From NCBI RefSeq assembly GCF_900107235.1, contig NZ_FNPF01000002.1:248001-312000 (forward strand): a DNA stretch of 64,000 bases, read 5' to 3'. Of this stretch, positions 9,813 through 18,597 are shown one piece after another. Position numbers and translations under genes: made by a program. The notes beneath the pieces are model-generated. The model saw nothing but the letters and a program-made list of their open reading frames with translations. It was not told where the DNA came from and made no database searches. This DNA is from Citreimonas salinaria (lineage in GTDB: Bacteria; Pseudomonadota; Alphaproteobacteria; Rhodobacterales; Rhodobacteraceae). The first letter of the stretch is position 1. Every line of letters starts with the position of its first letter.

Positions 9813-9833
9813 TGTGGATATCCCTGTGGACGG
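9813..9833. promoter_or_regulatory. Two DnaA-box-like motifs upstream of dnaB
   Basis: TGTGGATAT (9813-9821) differs from the reverse complement of the canonical box TTATCCACA in one base. TGTGGACGG (9825-9833) is a weaker second copy 12 bp on, in the same orientation. They lie about 70-90 bp upstream of the dnaB start. The rest of the gap to pyrC (9834-10003) holds nothing I recognise. Confidence 0.4.
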
Positions 9834-10003
9834 CCAGACTGCCGCCATGTTGCGCTGCACGGCACAAGCGCGTCAACATCTGGTGGTTCGCGGCGCCCGT
9901 CGGGCCGAGTCGCGTGGCCCGCCGGGCACAACGCAACGCCGCGCGGCGGCCGCGGACGGCGGCTCGGGTCGGGCATCGGCCACAACCCGCCGACGCGCGG
10001 GTC

Positions 10004-11044
10004 CTAGCCGGCCGAGACGCGCCAGTGCAGGGGCATCATCGGGTCGAAAACGGTCAGCGGACCGTCCCCGGTCTCGATCCGGGCAGGATAGGCGACGGGC
10101 TCACCGCGCTCCAGCGTGATGGTCGATTCGTTCGGCGGCAGGCGGTAGAAGCCCGGGCCGTTGAGCGAGGCGAAGCCTTCCAGCCGGTCGAGCGCGTCTT
10201 CCTGCTCGAAAACCTCGGCCAGGATCGACATCGTGTTGGGCGCTGTGAAGATGCCCGCGCAGCCGCAGCCGGTTTCCTTGGCCGCGTCGACGTGCGGTGC
10301 GCTGTCGGTGCCCAGGAAAAAGCGCGTCTCGCCGCTGGTGGCGGCCTCGCGCAGGGCCAGTCGGTGGGATTCGCGCTTGGCCACGGGCAGGCAGTAGTAA
10401 TGCGGCCGGATGCCGCCCGCGAGGATCGCGTTGCGGTTGATGATCAGGTGATGCGTGGTGATCGTCGCGCCGAGATCGTCGCCCTGCTCGCGCGCGTAGG
10501 CCACCGCGTCCGAGGTGGTGATATGCTCCATCACCACGCGCAGGCCGGGCGTGGCGCGGCGGATCGGGTCCAGCACGCGGTCGATGAACACTGCCTCGCG
10601 GTCGAAGATGTCGATGTCGGAATCGGTTACCTCGCCGTGCACGCACAGCGGTATGCCGGCCTCGGCCATCGCCTCGAGCACGCCGCGCACGCGGTCGAAG
10701 TCGCGCACGCCCGAGGCCGAGTTCGTGGTGGCCCCCGCCGGGTACAGCTTGACCGCCGTGACGATATCGTCGCGGTGCGCGGCGACCACGTCGGCCGGGT
10801 CGCTGTCCTCGGTCAGGTAGAGCGTCATCAGCGGCGTGAAATCCGCACCCTCGGGCAGCGCGGCGCGAATGCGGTCACGGTAGGCCGCGGCCTGCGCCCC
10901 GGTCACCACCGGCGGGACGAGATTGGGCATGACGATGGCGCGGCCGAAATGGCGCGCGCTTTCGGGGGCGACGGCCCGCAGCATGGCGCCGTCGCGCAGA
11001 TGCAGGTGCCAGTCGTCGGGGCGGCGGATCGTGAGGCGTGTCAT
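10004..11044 (-). CDS. pyrC: Dihydroorotase, class II (PyrC)
   Basis: 346 residues. Closes carbamoyl-aspartate to dihydroorotate in pyrimidine synthesis. The zinc-binding HLH is in [10 protein letters not shown] close to the N-terminus, and the carbamylated lysine is in [13 protein letters not shown]. Later histidines are in CVHGE and [12 protein letters not shown], and the catalytic Asp is in LGTDSAPH. The length matches E. coli PyrC. The frame is open upstream, but the ATG at 11044 gives the proper start [13 protein letters not shown]. Confidence 0.95.
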   Translation of the reverse strand: MTRLTIRRPDDWHLHLRDGAMLRAVAPESARHFGRAIVMPNLVPPVVTGAQAAAYRDRIRAALPEGADFTPLMTLYLTEDSDPADVVAAHRDDIVTAVKLYPAGATTNSASGVRDFDRVRGVLEAMAEAGIPLCVHGEVTDSDIDIFDREAVFIDRVLDPIRRATPGLRVVMEHITTSDAVAYAREQGDDLGATITTHHLIINRNAILAGGIRPHYYCLPVAKRESHRLALREAATSGETRFFLGTDSAPHVDAAKETGCGCAGIFTAPNTMSILAEVFEQEDALDRLEGFASLNGPGFYRLPPNESTITLERGEPVAYPARIETGDGPLTVFDPMMPLHWRVSAG

Positions 11045-11084
11045 GCGCGCGGCCGTAGCATGCGCGCGCAGCCCGCGCCAGACG

Positions 11085-12026
11085 TCACAGGCCGTCGGAT
11101 CCGTCACCGGCGTCGTCGAGTTGCGCCAGCCGGCGCTGGAACCGCGGCGCATGCATCCGCTGGGTCACGTTGCGGCACAGCAGGCGCGTCAGCCCGTCGC
11201 GGCCGTCGGAGTCGAGCCGCGCCAGAAGGCGGCGCAGGTAGGGCGGGTGATCGCGCCGCGCGCGCCACAGCCGCGCCATGGTCGCTGTGTCCAGCCGGTC
11301 CTCGGCCACCGCCTCGAGCAGGGGCGCGATCAGGTCGAGCGCGGCCAGGTCGCTCTGCAGCGCGCCGCCCATGAACGGCAGCCGGTGGCGGGTCACGCCG
11401 GGGCGCTCGAACAGCGCCGCGTGCATCGCGTCCAGCCGCTCGCGCGGGTCGAACAGCAGGTGCGTCGCCATTGTCCCGTCGATCATGTCGGGGGCGAACC
11501 CGTAGCGGCTGGTGAAATCGCGCCGCCGCTGCTCGACGAAGCGGTCGTCCCAGTCGGCGACGCGCGGGTCGAGCGAGGCCTGCGGCTGCAGCAGCAGCAC
11601 CCGCGCGCCCGGTGCGGCGACCGAATACGCCCCCGCGGCATAGCCGCAGGGCCCCGCGCCGTAGAAGATCACGCGCTCGAAATCGTCGAAGAACCCGTCG
11701 TCGGTGAGCTGGTCGAAGAAGTCGTAGACCGGCTGGTCGCGGAACCACGTATCGGCCGAGGCCAGCGCGACCAGCGACGACCATCCGGCGCGCCGCAGCA
11801 TGTCGAGGCCCAGCGGCGTGTGCGTCGGCGACAGGGCGCGGATGCCGGGCACGGTCTCGAAGCTGACCAGCAGCGTGTCGCCCTGCTCGACGAAGATCCC
11901 GGCATGGTCCTGGCCCAGCGGCTCGTCGAACCCGTAGCGTCGGCCCAGCCCGCGCATGGCGTTCCACCAATCCGCCTGCGCCATCTGCGACAGATCGGGC
12001 GGGAAGCCGTCAAGGGTGCCGTGCAT
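11085..12026 (-). CDS. Conserved Rhodobacteraceae protein, alpha/beta-hydrolase-like core
   Basis: 313 residues (a GTG at 12047 would add seven). I recall this as a widespread family in Rhodobacteraceae that databases often label phosphoadenosine phosphosulfate reductase. I see no PAPS-reductase P-loop to support that. The most conserved-looking stretches are [13 protein letters not shown] near residue 34, the glycine-rich nucleophile-elbow-like [13 protein letters not shown] near residue 130, and a C-terminal arginine-rich helix [17 protein letters not shown]. These suggest an alpha/beta-hydrolase-like fold, but the active residues are unclear. It is 40 bp from pyrC on the same strand. Confidence 0.7.
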   Translation of the reverse strand: MHGTLDGFPPDLSQMAQADWWNAMRGLGRRYGFDEPLGQDHAGIFVEQGDTLLVSFETVPGIRALSPTHTPLGLDMLRRAGWSSLVALASADTWFRDQPVYDFFDQLTDDGFFDDFERVIFYGAGPCGYAAGAYSVAAPGARVLLLQPQASLDPRVADWDDRFVEQRRRDFTSRYGFAPDMIDGTMATHLLFDPRERLDAMHAALFERPGVTRHRLPFMGGALQSDLAALDLIAPLLEAVAEDRLDTATMARLWRARRDHPPYLRRLLARLDSDGRDGLTRLLCRNVTQRMHAPRFQRRLAQLDDAGDGSDGL

Positions 12027-12207
12027 GCGCGAATTCCTTGCCTTCACCGGCGCGCGGAGGCCGGCCGTTCATCCACTCTAGCCGCGCAATCGGGCCAAAT
12101 TGTGTAAAAGCCGTGGAGTTTCGCGGCGTCCAGGCGCGAGGTGCGCGGCGCTTTGGCGAAGGGGCCACGGGAACGGGGGCAGGGGGCGCGCGTCGGCGGG
12201 TCATCGC

Positions 12208-14472
12208 TCAGCTCTCGGTGTCGAGCACGAGCGCCCAGGCCGCGCGCTCGTCCGGGGCGAGGGTCAGCGCCAGCGCCTGTTCGCGCAGCGCGGCGAAATC
12301 GGCGTGGGCGCGCAAGGCCGCGGCCTTGGCGCGGTGCCAGTCTAGGCCGGCCCGGTGCAGCGCGGACAGCGCGGCATCTGCCATCAGGCGCGCATGTTCC
12401 ACCGCCAGCCGCGGCCGGTGGCGCAGGATCGAGCGGTCCGTCACGTCCGACCAGTCCATCCGCAGCCAGTAGTTCAGCCCGATCTTGCGATCCACGTGCA
12501 GCGCCCGTCCGCGCGCGCGCTTGACCAGGAACGCATCCACCGAGCGCAGCGCGTAGTGGTTGAGCTGCACCAGGTCATAGCCGACCTCGCCGCGCCCGTT
12601 GCGCCAGCCGCGCCTGGCGAAACGGTCGGGCAGCGCCGCGCCCGACCCGTTGACCCAGCGCACGCGGTCCTCGTGGCCGGCGCGCAGCTTGTTCGGCCGG
12701 TGGCACGACAGTTTCTCGTAGGCGCCGGTGTTGCGCCCCAGGGTCTTGAAGCCCCAGGCGGTGTGCGGCTTGGGCAGATGGCGCGGTGCTGCGCGCAGGA
12801 AGCGGTCGGTGACGAAGCCGGCCTCGATCGCCTGCTGCCCGTCATGGCCGAACAGGCGCCAGGTCATGGCGACGTGCGTGGCGTCGCCCACGGCCTGGAT
12901 CAGCGCGTCGAGCGTGCCGTCGCCGGTCTGGATGTTGACGAACTCGTCCACGTCGATATGCGCGACCCAGCCTGCCTCGCGCACCAGCGGTTCGTCCATC
13001 GCGCGGTCCAGCGCGTGCTGCTGCGGAGAATTGCCGCGCCAGGCCGAATTGTCGCGGTGCTGCACGAAGCCCATCGCGTCCAGCCGGTCGAGCATCGCGT
13101 CGGTGCCGTCCTCGCAATCGTTCGAGTAGATCAGGAAGCCGTCGAACCCCAGCGCGCGGTGGAAGGCCAGCCATTCCAGCAGGTACGGCGCCTCGTTCTT
13201 CATGCAGGCGACGATGGTCCGGCCGGTCCCTTGCGCCGGCGCGGGCGGAAAGACGGGCGTGGCGCCGGGGCGGGGCGGCAGGGCGTCATGCGGGGCGAAG
13301 GCGCTGCCGCGCAGGGCGGCCAGCTTGTGCCGCGCGGTGATCGGCATGGCGGCCCGCGCCGCGGGCGACAGGTTCAGCGGCCCGCTCGTGCTTGCGACCT
13401 TCTCGATCAGCGGGCGGAAGGCCAGCAGGTATTGCGTCGCGCGAAAGCCGCGTTCGGGGTCGGCCTCGATCCAGCCGGGCGCGGGTGGGTCGGGCGCCAG
13501 GTGCGCGGGCTCGATGCCCTCATGCGCGCGGTTCAGCGCGGCCATGTCCGGTGCGAGACGGTCGCTCATGGCATGCAGGCTGCCGGAGTCGACGGGCGGG
13601 CCGGGGATCGACATTTCGGCAAGAAGGCGCCGGCGCAGGTCCATCGGCACTGCATAGCCTTCGCGCGCACACAGCCGCGCCAGCGCCACGTTGAACCGCC
13701 GCGCGCGCGACAGCCACGCGGCGGAGGGCAGGACGGGCGGGCGCGCCGCCGGCAGGGGGTCGGGGGCCGCGTCCAGCGCGAAGGTGGCGCGAACCTCCTC
13801 GGCCAGCCCGTCGCCCCAGATCGGGGCATCCGAAGCGCTGCGCAGGCGGACCGCGCCGAAGACCTCGGCCCAGACACGGGCGAGGCCGGGCAGGTCCAGC
13901 CACACCGGCGCGCCCTCGATCACCGGCACGACACCGGTGCGCGGGTCACCCACGGGGCGGGCCGCGATCAGCGCCGCGCGCAGGTCCGGCGTCGACAGAA
14001 GCGAAAGTTCCTGCCGCGGATCGGCCTGTCGCCCGGCCATCACCTGTGCCGCGTACCGCGCAGCGAATAGGCGGGCGGGGTCGTCCACATGCGCCACGAT
14101 CTCGACCGCATCGGCCAGCGGGGCCAGCATGTCGCGCAGCGCGGCTATGTCGCCCGGGTGGAGCAGGTCGGCCAGCCGCGCCGCGCAGATCACCACGCGG
14201 TCCGGGCGTGCGGCGGCGATCTCGTCGCGCAGGGCGCCCGCGATCTGGCGCCGCAGCCGCGATCGGGCCGCGTCGTCCAGCTCCAGCGACGCGGTTTCGG
14301 GATCGCCGGTGTCGCCAGCGGCCAGCGCCAGCGCGTTCGGCCCGATCGAGGCAAGGCTGCGCGGCACCAGCACGTGCCGGGCGGCCAGCGCGTCCCGCCG
14401 CGCCTCGAGCGCCTGCGCCAGCCGGGCGGCCAGCGCCGCGTCTGGGCCGATATGGAGTGTGATGCGCGTCAC
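12208..14472 (-). CDS. Two-domain glycosyltransferase, family 2-like
   Basis: 754 residues, starting at a GTG that overlaps the sulfotransferase stop (GTGA). Residues from about 418 to 680 form a glycosyltransferase domain: VACMKNEAPYLLEW, then YSNDCEDGTD, then the metal-binding DVDEF (about 507-511) and DRSILRH near the end. The same landmarks occur in the 15.1-16.1 kb gene. The first 230 or so residues begin LHIGPDAALAARLAQAL, which resembles the opening of sulfotransferase-like domains (HIGxxKTGTT) with the phosphate-loop residues gone. The middle is Pro/Ala-rich. Sugar donor and acceptor are unknown. Likely a surface-glycan enzyme. Confidence 0.8.
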   Translation of the reverse strand: MTRITLHIGPDAALAARLAQALEARRDALAARHVLVPRSLASIGPNALALAAGDTGDPETASLELDDAARSRLRRQIAGALRDEIAAARPDRVVICAARLADLLHPGDIAALRDMLAPLADAVEIVAHVDDPARLFAARYAAQVMAGRQADPRQELSLLSTPDLRAALIAARPVGDPRTGVVPVIEGAPVWLDLPGLARVWAEVFGAVRLRSASDAPIWGDGLAEEVRATFALDAAPDPLPAARPPVLPSAAWLSRARRFNVALARLCAREGYAVPMDLRRRLLAEMSIPGPPVDSGSLHAMSDRLAPDMAALNRAHEGIEPAHLAPDPPAPGWIEADPERGFRATQYLLAFRPLIEKVASTSGPLNLSPAARAAMPITARHKLAALRGSAFAPHDALPPRPGATPVFPPAPAQGTGRTIVACMKNEAPYLLEWLAFHRALGFDGFLIYSNDCEDGTDAMLDRLDAMGFVQHRDNSAWRGNSPQQHALDRAMDEPLVREAGWVAHIDVDEFVNIQTGDGTLDALIQAVGDATHVAMTWRLFGHDGQQAIEAGFVTDRFLRAAPRHLPKPHTAWGFKTLGRNTGAYEKLSCHRPNKLRAGHEDRVRWVNGSGAALPDRFARRGWRNGRGEVGYDLVQLNHYALRSVDAFLVKRARGRALHVDRKIGLNYWLRMDWSDVTDRSILRHRPRLAVEHARLMADAALSALHRAGLDWHRAKAAALRAHADFAALREQALALTLAPDERAAWALVLDTES

Positions 14473-15089
14473 GACCGCACCGGGTTCACGTTGGCGCGGC
14501 CCCACCACGGCAGATCGATGCCGAGATGCGCGGACAGCCGGTCGGCCGCGTCCGGCGCCGCCACGTCGAGTTCGACGAACCGCGGATCGCCGCCGAAGAT
14601 GTCGCGCAGCATGTCGTAGTGCCCCTCGATCCAGCGCACGCGTTGCGCCTGGGTGGCGCCGTAGCCCGCGGGAAGGCCGGGCACCGCGCCGACGGGAAGG
14701 CGTTCCTCGCCCAGGCCCTGCCAGCGGCGCATGCTGTCCGAGATGTCGGCCGCCGGGCGCGTCGTGGCCACGAACAGCAGCCCGGGCCGCGCCAGCCGCA
14801 TCGCCTTGAGCACGGCGTAGTCGCATTGCGGCCAGAACGACCGCCCGCCCTTCAACCCGCTGATCTCGCTCAGCGCGTCGAAGCCGTCGAGCCGTGCCAG
14901 CGGATCGCCAGTCTCGAAATACCCGTCGTAGATCTGGCGGCCGACGAACGTGCCGGCGAGCCGGGCGGGATGGCCGGCGCCGTGCCGCAGCTTGTGGTCG
15001 GCCACGCGCCAGCCGGCCGCTTCCAATGCGGTCGCCAGCGTGGTGGTGCCCGACTTGGGAAGGCCCAGGTTGACGAGGCGGACGGTCAT
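14469..15089 (-). CDS. Sulfotransferase family protein
   Basis: 206 residues. The N-terminal LGLPKSGTTTLATAL (residues 8-22) is a typical 5'-phosphosulfate (PAPS) binding loop of P-loop sulfotransferases, and LLFVATTRPAADISDSMRRW fits the 3'-phosphate-binding segment. It is shorter than many relatives but has a sensible end. It overlaps both neighbours by 4 bp (15086-15089 and 14469-14472), so the three genes are a translationally coupled unit. Inferred job: sulfating a carbohydrate or lipid made by the flanking glycosyltransferases. Confidence 0.82.
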   Translation of the reverse strand: MTVRLVNLGLPKSGTTTLATALEAAGWRVADHKLRHGAGHPARLAGTFVGRQIYDGYFETGDPLARLDGFDALSEISGLKGGRSFWPQCDYAVLKAMRLARPGLLFVATTRPAADISDSMRRWQGLGEERLPVGAVPGLPAGYGATQAQRVRWIEGHYDMLRDIFGGDPRFVELDVAAPDAADRLSAHLGIDLPWWGRANVNPVRS

Positions 15090-16129
15090 CCCAGCCCCAG
15101 CTCGGCGGCCAGCGCGGCCTCGGCCTCGGGGATCGTCGGCAGGGTGGCGAGGTTGCGCGCGAAAGCGGCCGTGTCGGGATCGGCGAGCAGCGCCGCAATC
15201 CGGTCGCGATGCGCGGCGACGCAGGCCGCGTGCGCGCGCGCCACCGCGGCGTCGCGGCGCAAGTCGTCGACCATCGCGGCCGTCGCCGCGCGGTGGCGCA
15301 GGATCGAGCGGTCGGCCCAGGCTTCGTCGTTACGGTCGCGCCAATAGCCCTCGTCGAAGGCGCGGCCCGCGCGGTTCACGTCGCCCCGCGCGATCTTGAC
15401 CAGGAAGCTCTCGGCCGAGCGCAGTGGGTAATGGTTCAGCGTGGCGAAGCGGCGTGCCCCCCGCGCGGGAAGCTTGCGCGCCAGGCGCTTGTCGGACCCG
15501 TCGCGGAACGCCGTCGGCACCGCCCGACCCGAGGCATCTGTCCAACCCGACGGCGCGCCTTGTCCCTTGCGGAAATAGGGTCGATGCGCGCCGAAATACT
15601 GCAGCGGGAAGTCCGCGCGCACCAGCGTCTTGACCTCGATCGCGGTCTGGTCGCACCAGATGTCGGGGTTGTGGCAGCGGTCGAACTGTTCGGTCACGGG
15701 CCGGTCCTCGAACCCGACCACGCCGCCATTGGCGAAGAATTGGAACGGGATCGAGATCGCCTGCGGGTCGCGGCAGGCCGCGACCAGCGCGGCGATGCTG
15801 TGGTCGCCCGCGTGGACGTTCAGGAACTCGTCCACGTCCGCGACCCAGACCCAGTCGGCGCGCGTCACGACCGGTTGCCGGGCCGCGTCGCGCAGCGCCT
15901 CCATCTGGTAGTTGCGCCCCTGCGCGGGGTTGGGCAGATGCACCAGCCAGCCCTGCGCGGCCAGCGCGTCAAGCAACAGGTCCGTGCCGTCGTCGCAATC
16001 GTTGGAGTAGACCAGGAAGTCGGTCACGCCCAGCACCCGGTGATGCGCGACCCATTCGAGGATGAACGGCCCCTCGTTCTTCATGCAGGTCACCGCGGTC
16101 ACGCGCGGCGCCGCCCGCTCAATGCTCAT
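15086..16129 (-). CDS. Glycosyltransferase family 2-like protein
   Basis: 347 residues. VTCMKNEGPFILEWVAHHR at residues 12-30, YSNDCDDGTD near 45, the DVDEF metal motif near 97-101, and a C-terminal region with LNHYPLRSAESFLVK and DRSILRH. These belong to the GT2/GT92-like transferases with the EGPFILEW signature. It is the first gene of the three-gene unit running left and is divergent from the AAA+ gene. The substrate cannot be read from sequence. Confidence 0.85.
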   Translation of the reverse strand: MSIERAAPRVTAVTCMKNEGPFILEWVAHHRVLGVTDFLVYSNDCDDGTDLLLDALAAQGWLVHLPNPAQGRNYQMEALRDAARQPVVTRADWVWVADVDEFLNVHAGDHSIAALVAACRDPQAISIPFQFFANGGVVGFEDRPVTEQFDRCHNPDIWCDQTAIEVKTLVRADFPLQYFGAHRPYFRKGQGAPSGWTDASGRAVPTAFRDGSDKRLARKLPARGARRFATLNHYPLRSAESFLVKIARGDVNRAGRAFDEGYWRDRNDEAWADRSILRHRAATAAMVDDLRRDAAVARAHAACVAAHRDRIAALLADPDTAAFARNLATLPTIPEAEAALAAELGLG

Positions 16130-16284
16130 GCCTTGCCCCGGCTGGTCCGTCGTCAGGTCGTCCCGCGCAGCGGGCCGGCGCCCTGTTAGCCGAAGATTCG
16201 GGCAGGGGTGTGGCGCGGGGGCGCCCGTCGTCGCTATTGACCGGTCCGCGGCGGACGGGCATCCCGAGGGAAGGGAGAAGCGCC

Positions 16285-17193
16285 ATGACCATACCCGACT
16301 CCATCGACGCGGTGCAGGACCGGCTTTCGACGGCAGGCTACGTCTGCTCGCGGCCGCTGGCCACCGTGGTCTTCCTGTCGCTGCGCCTCGGCCGGCCGCT
16401 GTTCCTGGAGGGCGAGGCCGGCACCGGCAAGACCGAGATCGCCAAGGCGCTCGCCGCCTGCCTCGACCGCCCGCTGATCCGGCTGCAATGCTACGAGGGG
16501 CTGGATGCCGCCAGCGCCGTCTACGAATGGAACTTCGCCGCGCAGATGATCGCCATCCGCACCGCCGAGGCCGGCGGTGGCGCCGACCGCGCGGCGCTTC
16601 AGGAGGAACTGTTCGGTCCAGACTTCCTGATCGAGCGCCCGCTGCTGCAGGCGATGCGCGGCTCGGATCGCGGTGCGCCGATCCTGCTGATCGACGAACT
16701 CGACCGCACCGACGAGCCGTTCGAGGCCTTCCTGCTGGAAGCGCTGTCGGACTTCCAGGTGACGATCCCCGAACTGGGCACCATCAAGGCGGCCGAGCCA
16801 CCCATCGTCATCGTCACCTCGAACCGCACGCGCGAGGTGCACGACGCGCTCAAGCGCCGTTGCCTCTACCACTGGGTCGACTATCCGTCCTTCGACCGCG
16901 AGGTCGAGATCCTGCAGGCCCGTGCGCCCGAACTACCCGCCACCCTGTCGCGACAGGTCGTGGCCTTCGTGCAGCGCCTGCGCACCGAGGACATCTTCAA
17001 GAAGCCAGGCGTGGCCGAAACCATCGACTGGGCGAAATGCCTGCTGGCGCTCGACGTGGTCGAACTGTCGCCCGAGGTGATCGCGGACACGCTGGGCGCG
17101 GTCCTCAAGTACCAGGACGACATCCAGAAGCTGCAGGGCTCGGAAGCCAAGCGCCTCCTCGACGAGGCGAAAGCAAGCATCGCGGCGGCCTGA
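16285..17193 (+). CDS. MoxR/CoxD-type AAA+ ATPase
   Basis: 302 residues. Walker A GEAGTGKTE (about 43-51), Walker B ILLIDELDRTDE (about 133-144), sensor TSNRTREVHDALKRRC. MoxR-family ATPases work with VWA-domain proteins as chaperones that mature metal enzymes; CoxD with CoxE does so for Mo-Cu CO dehydrogenase. The VWA partner follows after 28 bp. The start is the ATG at 16285 with an AAGGGAG ribosome-binding site. No CO dehydrogenase genes lie in the window, so the client is unknown. Confidence 0.9.
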   Translation: MTIPDSIDAVQDRLSTAGYVCSRPLATVVFLSLRLGRPLFLEGEAGTGKTEIAKALAACLDRPLIRLQCYEGLDAASAVYEWNFAAQMIAIRTAEAGGGADRAALQEELFGPDFLIERPLLQAMRGSDRGAPILLIDELDRTDEPFEAFLLEALSDFQVTIPELGTIKAAEPPIVIVTSNRTREVHDALKRRCLYHWVDYPSFDREVEILQARAPELPATLSRQVVAFVQRLRTEDIFKKPGVAETIDWAKCLLALDVVELSPEVIADTLGAVLKYQDDIQKLQGSEAKRLLDEAKASIAAA

Positions 17194-17221
17194 GCCAGGG
17201 TCCGCCGGCCGGAGCACCGCC

Positions 17222-18475
17222 ATGCCTGAATACGCCCCGCTCGACCTGCCCGAGACGCCGCGCCTGGCGCAGAACATCGTGCATTTCGCCCGCGCGCTGC
17301 GCCGCGCCGGCCTGCCGGTCGGCACCGGCCGCGTGCTCGACGCGATCCGCGCGGTCGAGGCGGCGGGCTTCACCGACCGGACCGATTTCTACTGGACGCT
17401 GCACGCCTGCTTCGTCAGCCGCCCCGAGCACCGGGTGGTCTTCGCGCAGGTCTTTCGCCTCTACTGGCGCGATCCCCGCTTCCTGGAACACATGATGGCG
17501 ATGCTGCTGCCGGCGGTGCGCGGCGTGCAGGAGGAACGCCTCGCCCAGGCGGCGGAAAGGCGCGCCGCGCAGGCCCTGCTGGGCGACCATGCCTCGGATG
17601 AGCCCGAACGCGAGGACGAGGGCGAGGAAGAGACCAGGGTCGAGGTCGACGCCTCGATGACCATGTCGGCCGACGAGCGGCTGCGAAACCTGGATTTCGA
17701 GCAGATGTCCACCGACGAGATCGCGCAGGCCAAGCGGATGCTGTCGCGCCTGCGCCTTCCGGTGAAGCCGATCGAGAGCCGCCGCGCGCAGGCCTCCACC
17801 CGCGGCCGACGGATCGACCACGCGCGCACGATCCGCGCGGCGCTGCGCACGGGGGGCGAGTTTCGCACGCTGGCGCGCGCCCGCCCGCATCCGCGCTGGC
17901 CGAACCTCGTGGTGCTTTGCGACATCTCGGGGTCGATGTCGCAATACTCGCGCATGGTGCTGCACTTCCTGCACGCCGTGGCGAACGAGAAGGGCGCGGG
18001 CTGGGCCAAGGTGCATGCCTTCACCTTCGGCACGCGCCTGACCAACATCACCCGCCACCTTGCCACCCGCGACGTCGATGCGGCGCTGAAGGCCGCCGGC
18101 GCGCAGGCCCAGGATTGGGAGGGCGGCACCCGCATCGGCCAATGCCTGCACGACTTCAACCGCGATTGGTCGCGCCGGGTGATGGGGCAGGGCGCTGTCG
18201 TGCTGCTGATCACCGACGGGCTGGACCGCGACGATGCCGGCGCGCTGGGCCGCGAGATGGAGCGCCTGCACCTGTCTTCACGGCATCTCATCTGGCTAAA
18301 CCCGCTGCTGCGCTGGGACGGCTTCGCGCCCAAGGCCGCCGGCATCCGGGCGATGCTGCCGCATGTCGACAGCTTCCGGGCAGGACACAACATCGCCACG
18401 CTCGAGGCGCTGGCCGAGGCGATCTCGCGCCGCGACGATCCTGGCGAGAAGACACGGCTGATGGAAGTTCTATAA
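17222..18475 (+). CDS. VWA domain protein, CoxE-like
   Basis: 417 residues. The C-terminal von Willebrand factor A domain carries the metal-ion-dependent adhesion motif DISGSMS (residues 234-240). An acidic linker rich in E and D spans about 122-140. The N-terminal part is the CoxE-type helical region. It pairs with the upstream AAA+ protein and probably forms a remodelling complex. Its stop codon lies inside the first of two 12-bp direct repeats that precede the OmpA-like gene. Confidence 0.88.
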   Translation: MPEYAPLDLPETPRLAQNIVHFARALRRAGLPVGTGRVLDAIRAVEAAGFTDRTDFYWTLHACFVSRPEHRVVFAQVFRLYWRDPRFLEHMMAMLLPAVRGVQEERLAQAAERRAAQALLGDHASDEPEREDEGEEETRVEVDASMTMSADERLRNLDFEQMSTDEIAQAKRMLSRLRLPVKPIESRRAQASTRGRRIDHARTIRAALRTGGEFRTLARARPHPRWPNLVVLCDISGSMSQYSRMVLHFLHAVANEKGAGWAKVHAFTFGTRLTNITRHLATRDVDAALKAAGAQAQDWEGGTRIGQCLHDFNRDWSRRVMGQGAVVLLITDGLDRDDAGALGREMERLHLSSRHLIWLNPLLRWDGFAPKAAGIRAMLPHVDSFRAGHNIATLEALAEAISRRDDPGEKTRLMEVL

Positions 18476-18500
18476 CCGGTGATCGCAATTCCATAACCGG
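18468..18500. promoter_or_regulatory. Direct repeat, possible activator site for ompA-like gene
   Basis: TTCTATAACCGG (18468-18479) and TTCCATAACCGG (18489-18500) match at 11 of 12 bases and are offset by 21 bp, two helical turns. They overlap the CoxE-like stop and precede the OmpA-like start by about 100 bp. Helical phasing suggests binding of a tandem regulator; no protein is identified. Confidence 0.35.
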
Positions 18501-18597
18501 GAGGCGCCGCGTTTATCCTCGGGCAGCATCCGCATGGAAACCAAGTTCGGGTCCGGGCGTTGTTGCTGCGAAAAGGTACAAGCCAGAGGAGTCCGCC

